From Ambrosia x helenae (Eukaryota > Streptophyta > Magnoliopsida > Asterales > Asteraceae): a DNA stretch of 64,000 bases. The notes under the pieces are model-generated. The model ran no database searches and was not told the origin of the DNA. It was given only the letters and a program-made list of their open reading frames with translations. The DNA lies in the NCBI GenBank assembly GCA_030844895.1, contig CM061223.1, positions 16,813,994 to 16,877,993 on the forward strand. Reading direction: 5' to 3'. How positions within the stretch are numbered: the first letter of the stretch is position 1; each line of letters opens with the position of its first letter. The position numbers and the translations under genes are program-made. Below, one piece after another: positions 10,146-22,300 of this stretch.

Positions 10146-10255
10146 TTTTGGATGCCTCACCCAAGGGGGGCTGTTGATCCTGCCAGTTCTACTCCGGACT
10201 TCCTGGGTGCGATCCTCTCGCCTGTTGGAGTCAATCGCCGTTCAAATAAAAAAAA
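10146..10255 (+). mobile_element. Truncated SINE tail in unit 0
   Basis: The last ~110 bp of the SINE found whole at 14976-15288, including the A-rich tail, followed by the right 15-bp target repeat AGATATATTTTAAGG (10256-10270). Head and left repeat were lost in the deletion. Confidence 0.75.
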
Positions 10256-11924
10256 AGATATATTTTAAGGAGGTTATTTGAAATAACCACTCTAGTATGA
10301 GTTGATACCTTGTCATATATAATAATCTGGTAAAACACCTAATGTAGTGCTTACTTAGAGTATATATCCTCCTTTTCTAACACATTTTTGTTTCGATAGA
10401 GCATGCAATATACATTCAAGCTCCAATGTGATACTAATGTAACATTATTTTGTTAAAATCAGAATAAGTTAGTAACGTGTTTTAGCATAAGATATTGGTA
10501 ATGTGCGTCTTTAAATGGTATTTAACCTGGAGGTGTAATCACTAATCACAACCATAAACTCTAGGTATAAAAAAAAAAAGTGTATATGTCATTCTAATAA
10601 CTATAGTGTAAGATACTACTTGTCTGCTTTATAATTTATGGCTAAAAATTGAAAGATTGGAATGACATAATTTTCCTATAATGTATGATAATAATATCAA
10701 GGAATAAAATGCTTTTTACTAAATGACCCTTCAACATTGGCCTTCGCAGTTAGCCCCTATCCACGCATTCATCATATGCAAAAGCTTAATTTGGTCTAAA
10801 GATTCCACGTGACGAGATCTATTGATGTAATTTTATTGTTTTATAATGGAACTTTTGAAAAAGTTAATTTGAAGTGATATAAAATTCATTAAACTGTGGC
10901 ATACTTACTTTCCCCCTTCTTTTGAATGAGTAAAATTTTAAGTTATACCAATTTTTAGTTAATGTAATTTCATCACGAGAAACGTGTTACATGGACAAAA
11001 TGACAATAGTTAGATGTCATTAACTAAAAATAATGTTTGATTATTGATGGGATTTACTGAGTATGATAATGATTTATTAAAAATAATGTTTAGTCTATAA
11101 TTAGATATAACCACAATACCTTTTGTGTCAGTTTTTTTAGGAGGTGTTTGTATACAACCAAACTGAGTAGGCTGATGTTTAAACCTCACATTGGCATTGA
11201 TACGTGGTTGGTTTAACACACGAATAAAACGTTCACAAAGAAACTTGCAAAAAAAAAGGTGGGATTAACTAAGTATGATGATGATGATGAAAAAGAAAAG
11301 AAAATGTAGTTCGCTTGAAAGATATTACGTGGCTACAACTATTTAAGACATGTTTTTTTTATTTTTTATAATTTGAGTAGACACGCAAGCCTAAATGACT
11401 AAATGAGTTTATGTTATGTTGGTGAATTTAGTGTTACAAGTCATTTGGGGTAATTGAGATGTACTTAAAACCCAAACGAGAAATTGAAACAATCATTAAT
11501 ACGGGTTAAGAGGTGTGAAGTACACACTCGATTAAGAATGTAAGGTACTACTGTAATGTAGATGTATGGTGTTTGACCGACATACCGTGTTCGTTATTTT
11601 ATTACTTATTATATTATTTGTTAATATTGGGGTGTGAAGATAACTCCCTAACAATGGGCTATATGCCCATATAATGGCACTAAGAACGAAGTTTAAGGAA
11701 CCCGTATATGAGGAGAATATTTTATTTCCATTTTTCTGATGTTTTCTCTATTTATTTTGTATCCCCTCTTTAAAAAATTAATTAAGAAAATATCAAAAAA
11801 TAAAGAATGTTATTCTCTTTCATATCTTAGTTAAAAACATAAGTCTTCATATGGGAATCATAATAATTTTTTAGCACTTCAATTTTATTCTAAAAAATAT
11901 TTTCTAAAAAAAAATTGCTTCCTC

Positions 11925-11932
11925 TATAAATA
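11925..11932 (+). promoter_or_regulatory. TATA box of truncated MORN copy (unit 0)
   Basis: TATAAATA within CTCTATAAATAGC, 108 bp before the ATG at 12040. The same box stands at 16958, 21991 and 27020 in the other truncated copies, and at 32050 before the intact gene. Confidence 0.6.
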
Positions 11933-12039
11933 GCAAAAAATAAACTCAACCAAGACATAACAAAAACTTATGTTTTTACACACACAAAACCTTAACCAAC
12001 ACCTTCATCTCCTCTGTTCATATATTCATGTCCATGTAA

Positions 12040-12234
12040 ATGCATCACAAGAAATCAGACACCCAAATCCTGATCAATGATCTTGTTGAACACGATCTTG
12101 ATTCAGTTACTAGATCAACACCCCACAAAAGGTCTCCTTTTTCACAAACTACAACCAATTCTATATCACATTCTGTTTGTGACAAATCTTTTACGTCCAA
12201 AACAGTTTATTCTTCCTGGAGGTGGTTTTGTTGA
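12040..12234 (+). pseudogene. Truncated MORN gene 5' end, copy 1
   Basis: First 58 codons of the MORN gene at 34536 (start MHHKKSDTQILI), identical in translation. The copy ends at 12213, where ...GTTTATTCT is joined to the NLR leader TCCTGGAGG. The fused frame adds SWRWFC and stops, giving a 64-residue peptide. Promoter and leader are complete, so the copy could be transcribed, but it lacks every MORN repeat. Confidence 0.8.
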
Positions 12235-12334
12235 GGGTGGTGAGGGTTTAGGGTTTATTTAATAAAAGCAAAAATGTTCTTTTTTATTAAAATAAAGTGT
12301 ATATATTTAGGGAACCGGCAACCATCGTTGCTGC

Positions 12335-12514
12335 TTTAAGTTTCGGATTATCCGTTGGATGATCCGAATCCGAATCCGAAATTTCGGATATCCGAATTTC
12401 GGATATCCGAAATTTCGGATTCGGATTCGGATCTCAATATTGACTATCCGAAATTTCGGATTATCCGAAATTCGGATATCCGAAATTCGGATTATCCGAT
12501 TTTGAACACCCCTA
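12335..12514. mobile_element. hAT-like MITE remnant (also 17368-17547, 22401-22580, 27430-27609)
   Basis: Right-hand 180 bp of the MITE family seen at 7997-8656, starting abruptly at TTTAAGTTTCGG and ending GAACACCCCTA. The right flank is GTGTAAGA, the same 8 bases that lie left of the 7997 copy. The left terminal repeat is missing. Confidence 0.65.
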
Positions 12515-13877
12515 GTGTAAGAAGTATTTTGGGCCTTTGATCAAAATAAATTAATGGATGATATTAAAATAGGAAAAATATACGTTAAGTTTCTAAAAGA
12601 GAAGGAGAAGGGCAAAATAGGTATAACCCACAATGGTTGAGTTCCACCCCCATTTTTAAAACGGTTATAACTTTTTCATATGACATTATTTTTAAAAAAA
12701 AATTACACCATAAAAACAAGTTTTTCATCCTCTTTCATTTTCATACCATATTGCTATACTTTTTAATATTTTTTTTGCTGGGTTGATAGTACTTGCGTCT
12801 AATTGTAAACACTTGATATTATTACTTGCGTTTAAACATGTCTGAACCAGAACAAGTCTAGTAGTAAAATCTGTACTTTTAATTTTTTTTGATGGGTTCA
12901 TAGTACTTGCGTCTAAAATGTTTAAACACTTGCATTTAAACATGTCTGGCTAAAAAGGTTGCATGTTCATTTTCTTAGTTCAATACATGATCAGGTAAAG
13001 AAGCATTTTATGTTGGGTTTAATACATCAGGTACTTGGAATTATGGTTTTCAACCCCCTTTTGCCCGCCCAGCCTGACCATCTTGTTATTACAATGCTCA
13101 CATATCTGAAGGGTTATGGGTTTCATACACCCTGTGACATCATATTTTGGGGTATGTGACATTATATTCTGGGTATGTGGCAGCCTCCTATTGGTGTATA
13201 ATGTGGGCCAGGGTGTATGATTCCTAATTAAGGGGTGTATGGTTTCTAAATACTTATCTGAATGTTTCTTTTGCGTTCATTAACTTTTGGGGTTCATGCA
13301 TGAACCATTTCCAAGGTGCTTGTTGTTCCTTACGTATTACACTGCAGGTGATACTATTAAACCAAACATTAGCATACATTACTACTACTAATATTTTGAT
13401 GCTGCAGAACTGCTTTTATTGTTATCAGATTATAAAGTAAAAGAGCATGCTTTATAAGATTCATGCCAATTAGGCTTGTTTTGGTTCAGACATGTTTAAA
13501 CGCAAGTGTTTAAACATTTAGACGCAAGTACTATCAACCCAGCAATTGTTTTTTAAATGTACAGATATTACTACTAGACTTGTTCTGGTTCAGACATGTT
13601 TAAACGCAAGTAATAATATCAAGTGTTTACATTTAGACGCAAGTACTATCAATCCAGCATTTTTTTTTAAAAGTATAGCAATATGGTATGGAAATGAAAA
13701 AGGATGAAAAACTTGTTTTTATCGTGTAATTTTTTTAAAAAAAAAATAATGTCGTATGAAAAAGTTATGGCCGTTTTAAAAATGGGGGTGAAACTTTAAT
13801 GACGCTAAGAAATTACCATCGTGCCCCTGATTATCAAATTTAATCCTACGCTCCATGTTGTTTCTTACACTTTGTAC
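12515..13877. mobile_element. Long terminal-inverted-repeat element A (also 17548-18910, 22581-23940, 27610-28969)
   Basis: About 1.36 kb. The left arm (about 12640-12960) and the right arm (about 13480-13800) are reverse complements over ~320 bp, with shared blocks such as CACCCCCATTTTTAAAACGG, TACTTGCGTCTAA and TTTAAACATGTCTGAACCA. The ~500-bp centre has no convincing gene. Such structure suits a MULE-type or foldback element; an RNA across it would form a long hairpin. Copies 3 and 4 lack three bases (CATCAGG versus CATGATCAGG). Confidence 0.6.
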
Positions 13878-13964
13878 AATAACTCACTTTTTACGTTAGT
13901 CTCTCCCTAAACATATAATATTACAATTTGTTTTGAAAAAAAAAAAAGTAAAAAGGTAAAAAAA

Positions 13965-14324
13965 GGGAAATTGGATTTTAACACCCTGAACTATTGACAA
14001 TTGGCCACTGACGCACTGAACTATAAAATTGAACAACATCGCACTGTACTTTCAACTTATTGGCCCGTATCACCCTTAGACTAACCATGGTTAACTTTTG
14101 CTGACGTGGCATGGTGACGTGTCCATTTTTGCTGACGTGGCATGGGGAATAAGTTGACATGGCATGGAAACATCACCTGCCACGTCAGCAAAAATTAACC
14201 TTGGTTAGTCTGAGGGTGATACAGGCCAATAAGTTGAAAGTACAATGCCATGTTGTTCAATTTTATAGTTCAGTGCGTCAGCGGCCAATTGTCAATAGTT
14301 CATGGTGTTAAAATCCAATTTCCC
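13965..14324. mobile_element. Near-palindromic MITE B (also 18999-19358, 24028-24387, 29058-29417)
   Basis: 360 bp reading GGGAAATTGGATTTTAACAC at the left and its complement at the right, with matching arms of about 150 bp (GCACTGAACTATAAAATTGA; CCAATAAGTTGAAAGTACA) around a centre of TGACGTGGCATGG repeats. No coding capacity. Short palindromic elements of this kind often form hairpin RNAs and small RNAs. Confidence 0.65.
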
Positions 14325-14975
14325 AAAAAAGAAACATGTTTTACACTAAAGGGGCTATTTGTGGCGTTACAGGGTTATTTGTGTAAATTAAATTGTTTAA
14401 AATATGAGAGATGTGTAAATTTAAAAACTAATCATCCTTTTGGACCTCTAATCCTATTCATCTTCTTCATTTAAATCTCATTGAAGAGAACATGCACACC
14501 AAAATATATCTATACTTGTAAAAAGGCTTTTATCAATATTTACTTGATTCACTTGTTTTATTGAAAGCAAAGTTTATTAAATAATGATTCCTTACTTTTG
14601 GATTTACTTGAGATTATATTGAAACACTAAAAGTGACTTTTGATGAGCTTTCATGTGAAGGTGTGCCTTTTTACTTGAATAGTTCATGTAGCATCAAAAT
14701 GTTTACATCATTAGTATTCATTACCTCCTTTCGGTGTCCTATACTCTTCCTATTTTGAAGGGCAAATTTGTCATAATGTTAAAATTGTTTATCTTACTAA
14801 TAATAATAGAATTAGACTATGAGTTCGTATGTTTTCATACATATAACGTTTTTTTTACTTTTAAATTTTCATTAATAACATTAGTTTTAAAAATTAGTTG
14901 CAACTCACAACTATCAACGGCCATCGAGCAATACCTGTTTGTAACATGGGTTTTCTAGACAGATATATTTTAAGG

Positions 14976-15288
14976 GACCCTCGGCTTTGGCTTATTGGTC
15001 ATGCGATGAAGGGATAAGACCAATGAGGCTATAGGTCCCTGGTTCGAATCTTGGAGCACTCCCGAGTTTTCTATTACAGTGATAGTTACTCTGGCTTCGG
15101 TGCGGAGGCTGCAACGACATGCTCTCATCTAACGAGTGGGCAGTCGGCTGGACATTTTCTCGGGGAGCGCCTAACCCCTTTTGGATGCCTCACCCAAGGG
15201 GGGCTGTTGATCCTGCCAGTTCTACTCCGGACTTCCTGGGTGCGATCCTCTCGCCTGTTGGAGTCAATCGCCGTTCAAATAAAAAAAA
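14976..15288 (+). mobile_element. tRNA-derived SINE in array unit 1
   Basis: 313 bp with a 15-bp target duplication AGATATATTTTAAGG on both sides (14961-14975 and 15289-15303). The head has GGCTTATTGGTCATGCG as A-box region and GGTTCGAATCTTGG as B box; the body includes CTCCCGAGTTTTC and GGGGGGCTGTTGATCC; the tail is A-rich. It inserted before the array amplified because all copies share the same duplication. Confidence 0.8.
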
Positions 15289-17072
15289 AGATATATTTTA
15301 AGGAGGTTATTTGAAATAACCACTCTAGTATGAGTTGATACCTTGTCATATATAATAATCTGGTAAAACACCTAATGTAGTGCTTACTTAGAGTATATAT
15401 CCTCCTTTTCTAACACATTTTTGTTTCGATAGAGCATGCAATATACATTCAAGCTCCAATGTGATACTAATGTAACATTATTTTGTTAAAATCAGAATAA
15501 GTTAGTAACGTGTTTTAGCATAAGATATTGGTAATGTGCGTCTTTAAATGGTATTTAACCTGGAGGTGTAATCACTAATCACAACCATAAACTCTAGGTA
15601 TAAAAAAAAAAGTGTATATGTCATTCTAATAACTATAGTGTAAGATACTACTTGTCTGCTTTATAATTTATGGCTAAAAATTGAAAGATTGGAATGACAT
15701 AATTTTCCTATAATGTATGATAATAATATCAAGGAATAAAATGCTTTTTACTAAATGACCCTTCAACATTGGCCTTCGCAGTTAGCCCCTATCCACGCAT
15801 TCATCATATGCAAAAGCTTAATTTGGTCTAAAGATTCCACGTGACGAGATCTATTGATGTAATTTTATTGTTTTATAATGGAACTTTTGAAAAAGTTAAT
15901 TTGAAGTGATATAAAATTCATTAAACTGTGGCATACTTACTTTCCCCCTTCTTTTGAATGAGTAAAATTTTAAGTTATACCAATTTTTAGTTAATGTAAT
16001 TTCATCACGAGAAACGTGTTACATGGACAAAATGACAATAGTTAGATGTCATTAACTAAAAATAATGTTTGATTATTGATGGGATTTACTGAGTATGATA
16101 ATGATTTATTAAAAATAATGTTTAGTCTATAATTAGATATAACCACAATACCTTTTGTGTCAGTTTTTTTAGGAGGTGTTTGTATACAACCAAACTGAGT
16201 AGGCTGATGTTTAAACCTCACATTGGCATTGATACGTGGTTGGTTTAACACACGAATAAAACGTTCACAAAGAAACTTGCAAAAAAAAAAGGTGGGATTA
16301 ACTAAGTATGATGATGATGATGAAAAAGAAAAGAAAATGTAGTTCGCTTGAAAGATATTACGTGGCTACAACTATTTAAGACATGTTTTTTTTATTTTTT
16401 ATAATTTGAGTAGACACGCAAGCCTGAATGACTAAATGAGTTTATGTTATGTTGGTGAATTTAGTGTTACAAGTCATTTGGGGTAATTGAGATGTACTTA
16501 AAACCCAAACGAGAAATTGAAACAATCATTAATACGGGTTAAGAGGTGTGAAGTACACACTCGATTAAGAATGTAAGGTACTACTGTAATGTAGATGTAT
16601 GGTGTTTGACCGACATACCGTGTTCGTTATTTTATTACTTATTATATTATTTGTTAATATTGGGGTGTGAAGATAACTCCCTAACAATGGGCTATATGCC
16701 CATATAATGGCACTAAGAACGAAGTTTAAGGAACCCGTATATGAGGAGAATATTTTATTTCCATTTTTCTGATGTTTTCTCTATTTATTTTGTATCCCCT
16801 CTTTAAAAAATTAATTAAGAAAATATCAAAAAATAAAGAATGTTATTCTCTTTCATATCTTAGTTAAAAACATAAGTCTTCATATGGGAATCATAATAAT
16901 TTTTTAGCACTTCAATTTTATTCTAAAAAATATTTTCTAAAAAAAAATTGCTTCCTCTATAAATAGCAAAAAATAAACTCAACCAAGACATAACAAAAAC
17001 TTATGTTTTTACACACACAAAACCTTAACCAACACCTTCATCTCCTCTGTTCATATATTCATGTCCATGTAA

Positions 17073-17267
17073 ATGCATCACAAGAAATCAGACACCCAAA
17101 TCCTGATCAATGATCTTGTTGAACACGATCTTGATTCAGTTACTAGATCAACACCCCACAAAAGGTCTCCTTTTTCACAAACTACAACCAATTCTATATC
17201 ACATTCTGTTTGTGACAAATCTTTTACGTCCAAAACAGTTTATTCTTCCTGGAGGTGGTTTTGTTGA
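17073..17267 (+). pseudogene. Truncated MORN gene 5' end, copy 2
   Basis: Same 58 codons and the same fused tail as copy 1. TATA box at 16958, junction to the NLR leader at 17246/17247. Confidence 0.8.
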
Positions 17268-20200
17268 GGGTGGTGAGGGTTTAGGGTTTATTTAATAAAA
17301 GCAAAAATGTTCTTTTTTATTAAAATAAAGTGTATATATTTAGGGAACCGGCAACCATCGTTGCTGCTTTAAGTTTCGGATTATCCGTTGGATGATCCGA
17401 ATCCGAATCCGAAATTTCGGATATCCGAATTTCGGATATCCGAAATTTCGGATTCGGATTCGGATCTCAATATTGACTATCCGAAATTTCGGATTATCCG
17501 AAATTCGGATATCCGAAATTCGGATTATCCGATTTTGAACACCCCTAGTGTAAGAAGTATTTTGGGCCTTTGATCAAAATAAATTAATGGATGATATTAA
17601 AATAGGAAAAATATACGTTAAGTTTCTAAAAGAGAAGGAGAAGGGCAAAATAGGTATAACCCACAATGGTTGAGTTCCACCCCCATTTTTAAAACGGTTA
17701 TAACTTTTTCATATGACATTATTTTTAAAAAAAAATTACACCATAAAAACAAGTTTTTCATCCTCTTTCATTTTCATACCATATTGCTATACTTTTTAAT
17801 ATTTTTTTTGCTGGGTTGATAGTACTTGCGTCTAATTGTAAACACTTGATATTATTACTTGCGTTTAAACATGTCTGAACCAGAACAAGTCTAGTAGTAA
17901 AATCTGTACTTTTAATTTTTTTTGATGGGTTCATAGTACTTGCGTCTAAAATGTTTAAACACTTGCATTTAAACATGTCTGGCTAAAAAGGTTGCATGTT
18001 CATTTTCTTAGTTCAATACATGATCAGGTAAAGAAGCATTTTATGTTGGGTTTAATACATCAGGTACTTGGAATTATGGTTTTCAACCCCCTTTTGCCCG
18101 CCCAGCCTGACCATCTTGTTATTACAATGCTCACATATCTGAAGGGTTATGGGTTTCATACACCCTGTGACATCATATTTTGGGGTATGTGACATTATAT
18201 TCTGGGTATGTGGCAGCCTCCTATTGGTGTATAATGTGGGCCAGGGTGTATGATTCCTAATTAAGGGGTGTATGGTTTCTAAATACTTATCTGAATGTTT
18301 CTTTTGCGTTCATTAACTTTTGGGGTTCATGCATGAACCATTTCCAAGGTGCTTGTTGTTCCTTACGTATTACACTGCAGGTGATACTATTAAACCAAAC
18401 ATTAGCATACATTACTACTACTAATATTTTGATGCTGCAGAACTGCTTTTATTGTTATCAGATTATAAAGTAAAAGAGCATGCTTTATAAGATTCATGCC
18501 AATTAGGCTTGTTTTGGTTCAGACATGTTTAAACGCAAGTGTTTAAACATTTAGACGCAAGTACTATCAACCCAGCAATTGTTTTTTAAATGTACAGATA
18601 TTACTACTAGACTTGTTCTGGTTCAGACATGTTTAAACGCAAGTAATAATATCAAGTGTTTACATTTAGACGCAAGTACTATCAATCCAGCATTTTTTTT
18701 TAAAAGTATAGCAATATGGTATGGAAATGAAAAAGGATGAAAAACTTGTTTTTATCGTGTAATTTTTTTAAAAAAAAAATAATGTCGTATGAAAAAGTTA
18801 TGGCCGTTTTAAAAATGGGGGTGAAACTTTAATGACGCTAAGAAATTACCATCGTGCCCCTGATTATCAAATTTAATCCTACGCTCCATGTTGTTTCTTA
18901 CACTTTGTACAATAACTCACTTTTTACGTTAGTCTCTCCCTAAACATATAATATTACAATTTGTTTTGAAAAAAAAAAAAAGTAAAAAGGTAAAAAAAGG
19001 GAAATTGGATTTTAACACCCTGAACTATTGACAATTGGCCACTGACGCACTGAACTATAAAATTGAACAACATCGCACTGTACTTTCAACTTATTGGCCC
19101 GTATCACCCTTAGACTAACCATGGTTAACTTTTGCTGACGTGGCATGGTGACGTGTCCATTTTTGCTGACGTGGCATGGGGAATAAGTTGACATGGCATG
19201 GAAACATCACCTGCCACGTCAGCAAAAATTAACCTTGGTTAGTCTGAGGGTGATACAGGCCAATAAGTTGAAAGTACAATGCCATGTTGTTCAATTTTAT
19301 AGTTCAGTGCGTCAGCGGCCAATTGTCAATAGTTCATGGTGTTAAAATCCAATTTCCCAAAAAAGAAACATGTTTTACACTAAAGGGGCTATTTGTGGCG
19401 TTACAGGGTTATTTGTGTAAATTAAATTGTTTAAAATATGAGAGATGTGTAAATTTAAAAACTAATCATCCTTTTGGACCTCTAATCCTATTCATCTTCT
19501 TCATTTAAATCTCATTGAAGAGAACATGCACACCAAAATATATCTATACTTGTAAAAAGGCTTTTATCAATATTTACTTGATTCACTTGTTTTATTGAAA
19601 GCAAAGTTTATTAAATAATGATTCCTTACTTTTGGATTTACTTGAGATTATATTGAAACACTAAAAGTGACTTTTGATGAGCTTTCATGTGAAGGTGTGC
19701 CTTTTTACTTGAATAGTTCATGTAGCATCAAAATGTTTACATCATTAGTATTCATTACCTCCTTTCGGTGTCCTATACTCTTCCTATTTTGAAGGGCAAA
19801 TTTGTCATAATGTTAAAATTGTTTATCTTACTAATAATAATAGAATTAGACTATGAGTTCGTATGTTTTCATACATATAACGTTTTTTTTACTTTTAAAT
19901 TTTCATTAATAACATTAGTTTTAAAAATTAGTTGCAACTCACAACTATCAACGGCCATCGAGCAATACCTGTTTGTAACATGGGTTTTCTAGACAGATAT
20001 ATTTTAAGGGACCCTCGGCTTTGGCTTATTGGTCATGCGATGAAGGGATAAGACCAATGAGGCTATAGGTCCCTGGTTCGAATCTTGGAGCACTCCCGAG
20101 TTTTCTATTACAGTGATAGTTACTCTGGCTTCGGTGCGGAGGCTGCAACGACATGCTCTCATCTAACGAGTGGGCAGTCGGCTGGACATTTTCTCGGGGA

Positions 20201-22279
20201 GCGCCTAACCCCTTTTGGATGCCTCACCCAAGGGGGGCTGTTGATCCTGCCAGTTCTACTCCGGACTTCCTGGGTGCGATCCTCTCGCCTGTTGGAGTCA
20301 ATCGCCGTTCAAATAAAAAAAAAGATATATTTTAAGGAGGTTATTTGAAATAACCACTCTAGTATGAGTTGATACCTTCTCATATATAATAATCTGGTAA
20401 AACACCTAATGTAGTGCTTACTTAGAGTATATATCCTCCTTTTCTAACACATTTTTGTTTCGATAGAGCATGCAATATACATTCAAGCTCCAATGTGATA
20501 CTAATGTAACATTATTTTGTTAAAATCAGAATAAGTTAGTAACGTGTTTTAGCATAAGATATTGGTAATGTGCGTCTTTAAATGGTATTTAACCTGGAGG
20601 TGTAATCACTAATCACAACCATAAACTCTAGGTATAAAAAAAAAAGTGTATATGTCATTCTAATGACTATAGTGTAAGATACTACTTGTCTGCTTTATAA
20701 TTTATGGCTAAAAATTGAAAGATTGGAATGACATAATTTTCCTATAATGTATGATAATAATATCAAGGAATAAAATGCTTTTTACTAAATGACCCTTCAA
20801 CATTGGCCTTCGCAGTTAGCCCCTATCCACGCATTCATCATATGCAAAAGCTTAATTTGGTCTAAAGATTCCACGTGACGAGATCTATTGATGTAATTTT
20901 ATTGTTTTATAATGGAACTTTTGAAAAAGTTAATTTGAAGTGATATAAAATTCATTAAACTGTGGCATACTTACTTTCCCCCTTCTTTTGAATGAGTAAA
21001 ATTTTAAGTTATACCAATTTTTAGTTAATGTAATTTCATCACGAGAAACGTGTTACATGGACAAAATGACAATAGTTAGATGTCATTAACTAAAAATAAT
21101 GTTTGATTATTGATGGGATTTACTGAGTATGATAATGATTTATTAAAAATAATGTTTAGTCTATAATTAGATATAACCACAATACCTTTTGTGTCAGTTT
21201 TTTTAGGAGGTGTTTGTATACAACCAAACTGAGTAGGCTGATGTTTAAACCTCACATTGGCATTGATACGTGGTTGGTTTAACACACGAATAAAACGTTC
21301 ACAAAGAAACTTGCAAAAAAAAAGGTGGGATTAACTAAGTATGATGATGATGATGAAAAAGAAAAGAAAATGTAGTTCGCTTGAAAGATATTACGTGGCT
21401 ACAACTATTTAAGACATGTTTTTTTTATTTTTTATAATTTGAGTAGACACGCAAGCCTAAATGACTAAATGAGTTTATGTTATGTTGGTGAATTTAGTGT
21501 TACAAGTCATTTGGGGTAATTGAGATGTACTTAAAACCCAAACGAGAAATTGAAACAATCATTAATACGGGTTAAGAGGTGTGAAGTACACACTCGATTA
21601 AGAATGTAAGGTACTACTGTAATGTAGATGTATGGTGTTTGACCGACATACCGTGTTCGTTATTTTATTACTTATTATATTATTTGTTAATATTGGGGTG
21701 TGAAGATAACTCCCTAACAATGGGCTATATGCCCATATAATGGCACTAAGAACGAAGTTTAAGGAACCCGTATATGAGGAGAATATTTTATTTCCATTTT
21801 TCTGATGTTTTCTCTATTTATTTTGTATCCCCTCTTTAAAAAATTAATTAAGAAAATATCAAAAAATAAAGAATGTTATTCTCTTTCATATCTTAGTTAA
21901 AAACATAAGTCTTCATATGGGAATCATAATAATTTTTTAGCACTTCAATTTTATTCTAAAAAATATTTTCTAAAAAAAAATTGCTTCCTCTATAAATAGC
22001 AAAAAATAAACTCAACCAAGACATAACAAAAACTTATGTTTTTACACACACAAAACCTTAACCAACACCTTCATCTCCTCTGTTCATATATTCATGTCCA
22101 TGTAAATGCATCACAAGAAATCAGACACCCAAATCCTGATCAATGATCTTGTTGAACACGATCTTGATTCAGTTACTAGATCAACACCCCACAAAAGGTC
22201 TCCTTTTTCACAAACTACAACCAATTCTATATCACATTCTGTTTGTGACAAATCTTTTACGTCCAAAACAGTTTATTCT
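17247..22279. repeat. Array unit 2 of the 5.03-kb tandem repeat
   Basis: 5033 bp with the same content as unit 1. Its first part keeps CATGATCAGG, while after the SINE it carries TACCTTCTCAT (20376) and TCTAATGACT (20660), shared with unit 3. The variants therefore change within this unit. Confidence 0.9.
20010..20322 (+). mobile_element. tRNA-derived SINE in array unit 2
   Basis: Copy of the 14976 SINE with the same 15-bp flanking repeats (19995-20009, 20323-20337). Confidence 0.8.
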
Positions 22280-22300
22280 TCCTGGAGGTGGTTTTGTTGA
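22106..22300 (+). pseudogene. Truncated MORN gene 5' end, copy 3
   Basis: Same 58 codons and fused tail as copy 1. TATA box at 21991, junction at 22279/22280. Confidence 0.8.

Larger units (their letters stand above)
10078..12213. repeat. Array unit 0 (deleted copy of the 5-kb repeat)
   Basis: First of five direct copies. It starts one base upstream of the NLR ATG and ends after codon 58 of a MORN gene copy. About 2.9 kb present in other units (equivalent of 12280-15178) is missing: leader ...AAAATGTTCTTTT runs straight into the SINE tail TTTTGGATGCC at about 10145. From there to 12213 it is nearly identical to the other units. No gene other than the truncated MORN copy is seen. Confidence 0.85.
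12214..17246. repeat. Array unit 1 of the 5.03-kb tandem repeat
   Basis: Full 5033-bp unit in this order: NLR leader, hAT MITE remnant (12335-12514), long-TIR element A (12515-13877), palindromic MITE B (13965-14324), AT-rich DNA, SINE (14976-15288), about 1.7 kb of AT-rich MORN upstream DNA, MORN TATA box, and 58 MORN codons. Nearly every base matches units 2-4. It carries TACCTTGTCAT (15340), TCTAATAACT (15627) and GCCTGAATGA (16422, private to this unit). Confidence 0.9.
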
